Source of the DNA: Syntrophaceae bacterium UBA4810
GTDB lineage: Bacteria > Desulfobacterota > Syntrophia > Syntrophales > Smithellaceae
Length of the DNA stretch: 53,751 nt
Direction: 5' to 3'
Assembly (NCBI GenBank): GCA_002402545.1
Contig: DHGA01000094.1
Span: 1 to 53,751, forward strand
Shown: one piece after another, positions 52,277 to 53,751 of the stretch
How the letters are laid out: every line of letters starts with the position of its first letter
Numbering within the stretch: the stretch's first letter is position 1
The notes under the pieces: model-generated
The model's database searches: none
What the model was told of the DNA's origin: nothing
The model's input: the letters and a program-made list of their open reading frames with translations, nothing else
Translations under genes and position numbers: made by a program

Positions 52277-53751
52277 CTATCCCTTTTGAACGCTGTTGGC
52301 CATCTCCTGTTTCTTCATCATAATCAGCACGGCTGATATCGCGCTTTCGGTAATACCGGGAATGCGCTCCATCTGTCCTATGGTGGTCGGTGCTATTCGG
52401 GTAAGTTTTACTTTCAGCTCATTGGAAAGGCCGGGGATGGAGCTATAGTCAAAATCCAGCGGGATTTTCTTTTTTTCCTGTTCCTTAAGTTTTTTTACAG
52501 ATTCGCTCTGCCTTCTTATGTATCCTTCATACTTGGTTTCTATTTCTATCTGCTTTTTAACGAAGGGGTCTTGCTGTTCCTTCCAGCCGGGAAATCCGGC
52601 GAGACTGTCATAAGATAATTCATATCTTTTCAGGAGACCAAAAAGCGTGGAGGCATTATTTAAAGGCGGTGAATTAAGTTTTGCCAGTTGTTCGTTTGTT
52701 TCCGGTGATGGTTTTACGCTGACTGTTTTCAGATGCGCGATGCCTTTTTCAATCTCTTTTACCTTTTCTTGCAAAGCAGCATAGTCCTCGTTCGAAATAA
52801 GTCCCAGTTCGTTTCCTTTGCCCATCAGGCGTATGAGCGCGTTGTCTTCGCGCAGAATCAGGCGGTATTCGGCGCGCGAGGTAAACATGCGGTAAGGCTC
52901 GTCCACGCCGCGCGTGATCAGATCGTCAATCATCACGCCCATATAGGCATCGGAGCGATCCAAAATAAAAGGCGGGGCTTTTTGCAAGGCGCGCGCTGCA
53001 TTTATTCCTGCCCATAGGCCTTGCGCTGCGGCTTCTTCGTAGCCGGATGTGCCGTTAAGCTGCCCGGCCAGATATAAACCGGCGATGAGTTTTGTTTCCA
53101 AAGTAAGGTGTAACTGATTAGGTTGCACAAAGTCATATTCAATGGCATAAGCCGGGCGCATAATTTCCGCTTTCTCCAAACCCCTGACGCTGCGGACAAT
53201 CTGATACTGCAACTCCAGCGGCAGGCAGTTTCCCAGGCCTTTGGCGTAAACTTCCTGCGTGTCGAGCCCTTCATGCTCCAATACAACCGGATGACTTTCG
53301 CGCTCGCCGAAGCGCATGACTTTGTCTTCCAGCGAAGGGCAATAGCGCGCGCTCACGCCTTGAATCACGCCGGAATAAAGGGGAGAGTGATGAATATTTT
53401 CCTGAATCAAACGATGCGTTTGAACTGATGTACCAGCAAAATAAGAAGGCAATCTTTCAGTGCGCAGTTGCGTAGTGGTAAAAGAAAAAGGTTGCGGATC
53501 TGGATCGCTGTCTTGACGCTCCAAAACGGAAAAGTCTATGGACGAGGCCTTGAGCCGGGGTGGCGTGCCGGTTTTCATTCTACCAATTTCGAATCCCAGT
53601 TCTTTTAAATGATTGGCCAGTCCAACCGAAGCCAGCTCGCCCGCACGGCCCGACGACGTCTGTGCGGTTCCAATGTGCACTAGGCCGTTCAAAAAAGTGC
53701 CGGTGGTGATGATGACTTTTTGCGCTCCGTAGAAATAACCGCTCTGGTCAA
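52277..53751 (-). CDS. mnmG: tRNA uridine-5-carboxymethylaminomethyl modification enzyme MnmG (5' end outside window)
   Basis: The frame runs to the window edge, so the N-terminal FAD-binding part is missing. The visible 490 residues include VIITTGTFLNGLVHIG, GRMKTGTPPRLKASS with the conserved region around the folate/FAD site, YCPSLEDKVMRF, GLYLAGQLNGTSGYEEAAAQG and the C-terminal helical domain that binds MnmE. MnmG with MnmE installs the cmnm5 group at the tRNA wobble uridine. The product ends at 52277; the DUF2339 gene follows 100 bases downstream in the same direction but is unlikely to be functionally related. Confidence 0.95.
   Translation of the reverse strand, partial: DQSGYFYGAQKVIITTGTFLNGLVHIGTAQTSSGRAGELASVGLANHLKELGFEIGRMKTGTPPRLKASSIDFSVLERQDSDPDPQPFSFTTTQLRTERLPSYFAGTSVQTHRLIQENIHHSPLYSGVIQGVSARYCPSLEDKVMRFGERESHPVVLEHEGLDTQEVYAKGLGNCLPLELQYQIVRSVRGLEKAEIMRPAYAIEYDFVQPNQLHLTLETKLIAGLYLAGQLNGTSGYEEAAAQGLWAGINAARALQKAPPFILDRSDAYMGVMIDDLITRGVDEPYRMFTSRAEYRLILREDNALIRLMGKGNELGLISNEDYAALQEKVKEIEKGIAHLKTVSVKPSPETNEQLAKLNSPPLNNASTLFGLLKRYELSYDSLAGFPGWKEQQDPFVKKQIEIETKYEGYIRRQSESVKKLKEQEKKKIPLDFDYSSIPGLSNELKVKLTRIAPTTIGQMERIPGITESAISAVLIMMKKQEMANSVQKG

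Overview
The window looks like a chromosomal segment of a Gram-negative, probably anaerobic bacterium. The mix of genes fits the former Deltaproteobacteria (Desulfobacterota), perhaps a Syntrophus- or Smithella-like lineage: FdhD and a MOSC protein, PPi-type phosphofructokinase, Feo iron uptake, a CHASE2 cyclase, an NdvB-like glucan synthase and many outer-membrane lipoproteins. The taxonomic assignment is inference from gene content; there is no rRNA or tRNA gene to test it. No CRISPR array, complete insertion sequence or integrase was seen.

Layout. 1-7.1 kb holds housekeeping and envelope genes on the plus strand: metX (partial)-metW, fdhD-MOSC, a serine acetyltransferase, a TerC-type membrane protein, an HPP protein, DUF2889 and an MltD-type lytic transglycosylase. 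7.1-17.6 kb is an accessory island, bordered on both sides by the same palindromic intergenic repeat family. Its centre is a single-chain Eco57I-like restriction-modification (RM) enzyme on the minus strand (10811-13678). Downstream of the RM gene lies a row of small unrelated genes, and each is followed by a degenerate copy of the 3' end of an RM gene (five copies plus a scrap). The row includes a three-TM membrane protein coupled to two tiny polyproline proteins. Upstream lie a GNAT enzyme, a lipoprotein and a secreted trypsin-like protease, followed by a second copy of the RM promoter.

17.6-23.3 kb is a metabolic patch: DUF1330 protein and alpha/beta hydrolase diverging from a nitronate monooxygenase across two palindromic operators, a TetR regulator, a Tat-exported amidohydrolase and a methyltransferase. 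23.8-33.8 kb holds a 2920-residue cyclic beta-glucan synthase and a PPi-type phosphofructokinase. 34.6-38.2 kb is a minus-strand operon (SH3 protein, M48 lipoprotein protease, CHASE2-adenylate cyclase). An aminotransferase follows, and a 165-bp copy of its own 3' end lies 1.5 kb further on, with two small genes (one roadblock-like) in between. 41.5-47.6 kb is a metal block: DUF1007 and NicO-type transporter, Fur with a Fur box, then a Fur-box-preceded feo operon with an extra FeoA carrying a His/Cys-rich insert, FeoA, FeoB, a Cys-rich mini-protein and an outer-membrane protein. The window closes with an SLT-domain protein behind a long leader, a DUF2339-DUF3999 pair and the 3' part of mnmG.

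The main theme for follow-up is that 3' ends of resident genes (RM enzyme, aminotransferase) are repeated with small accessory genes lodged between the copies. This resembles a gene-cassette array in which a conserved gene tail, rather than an attC site, is the repeated junction.
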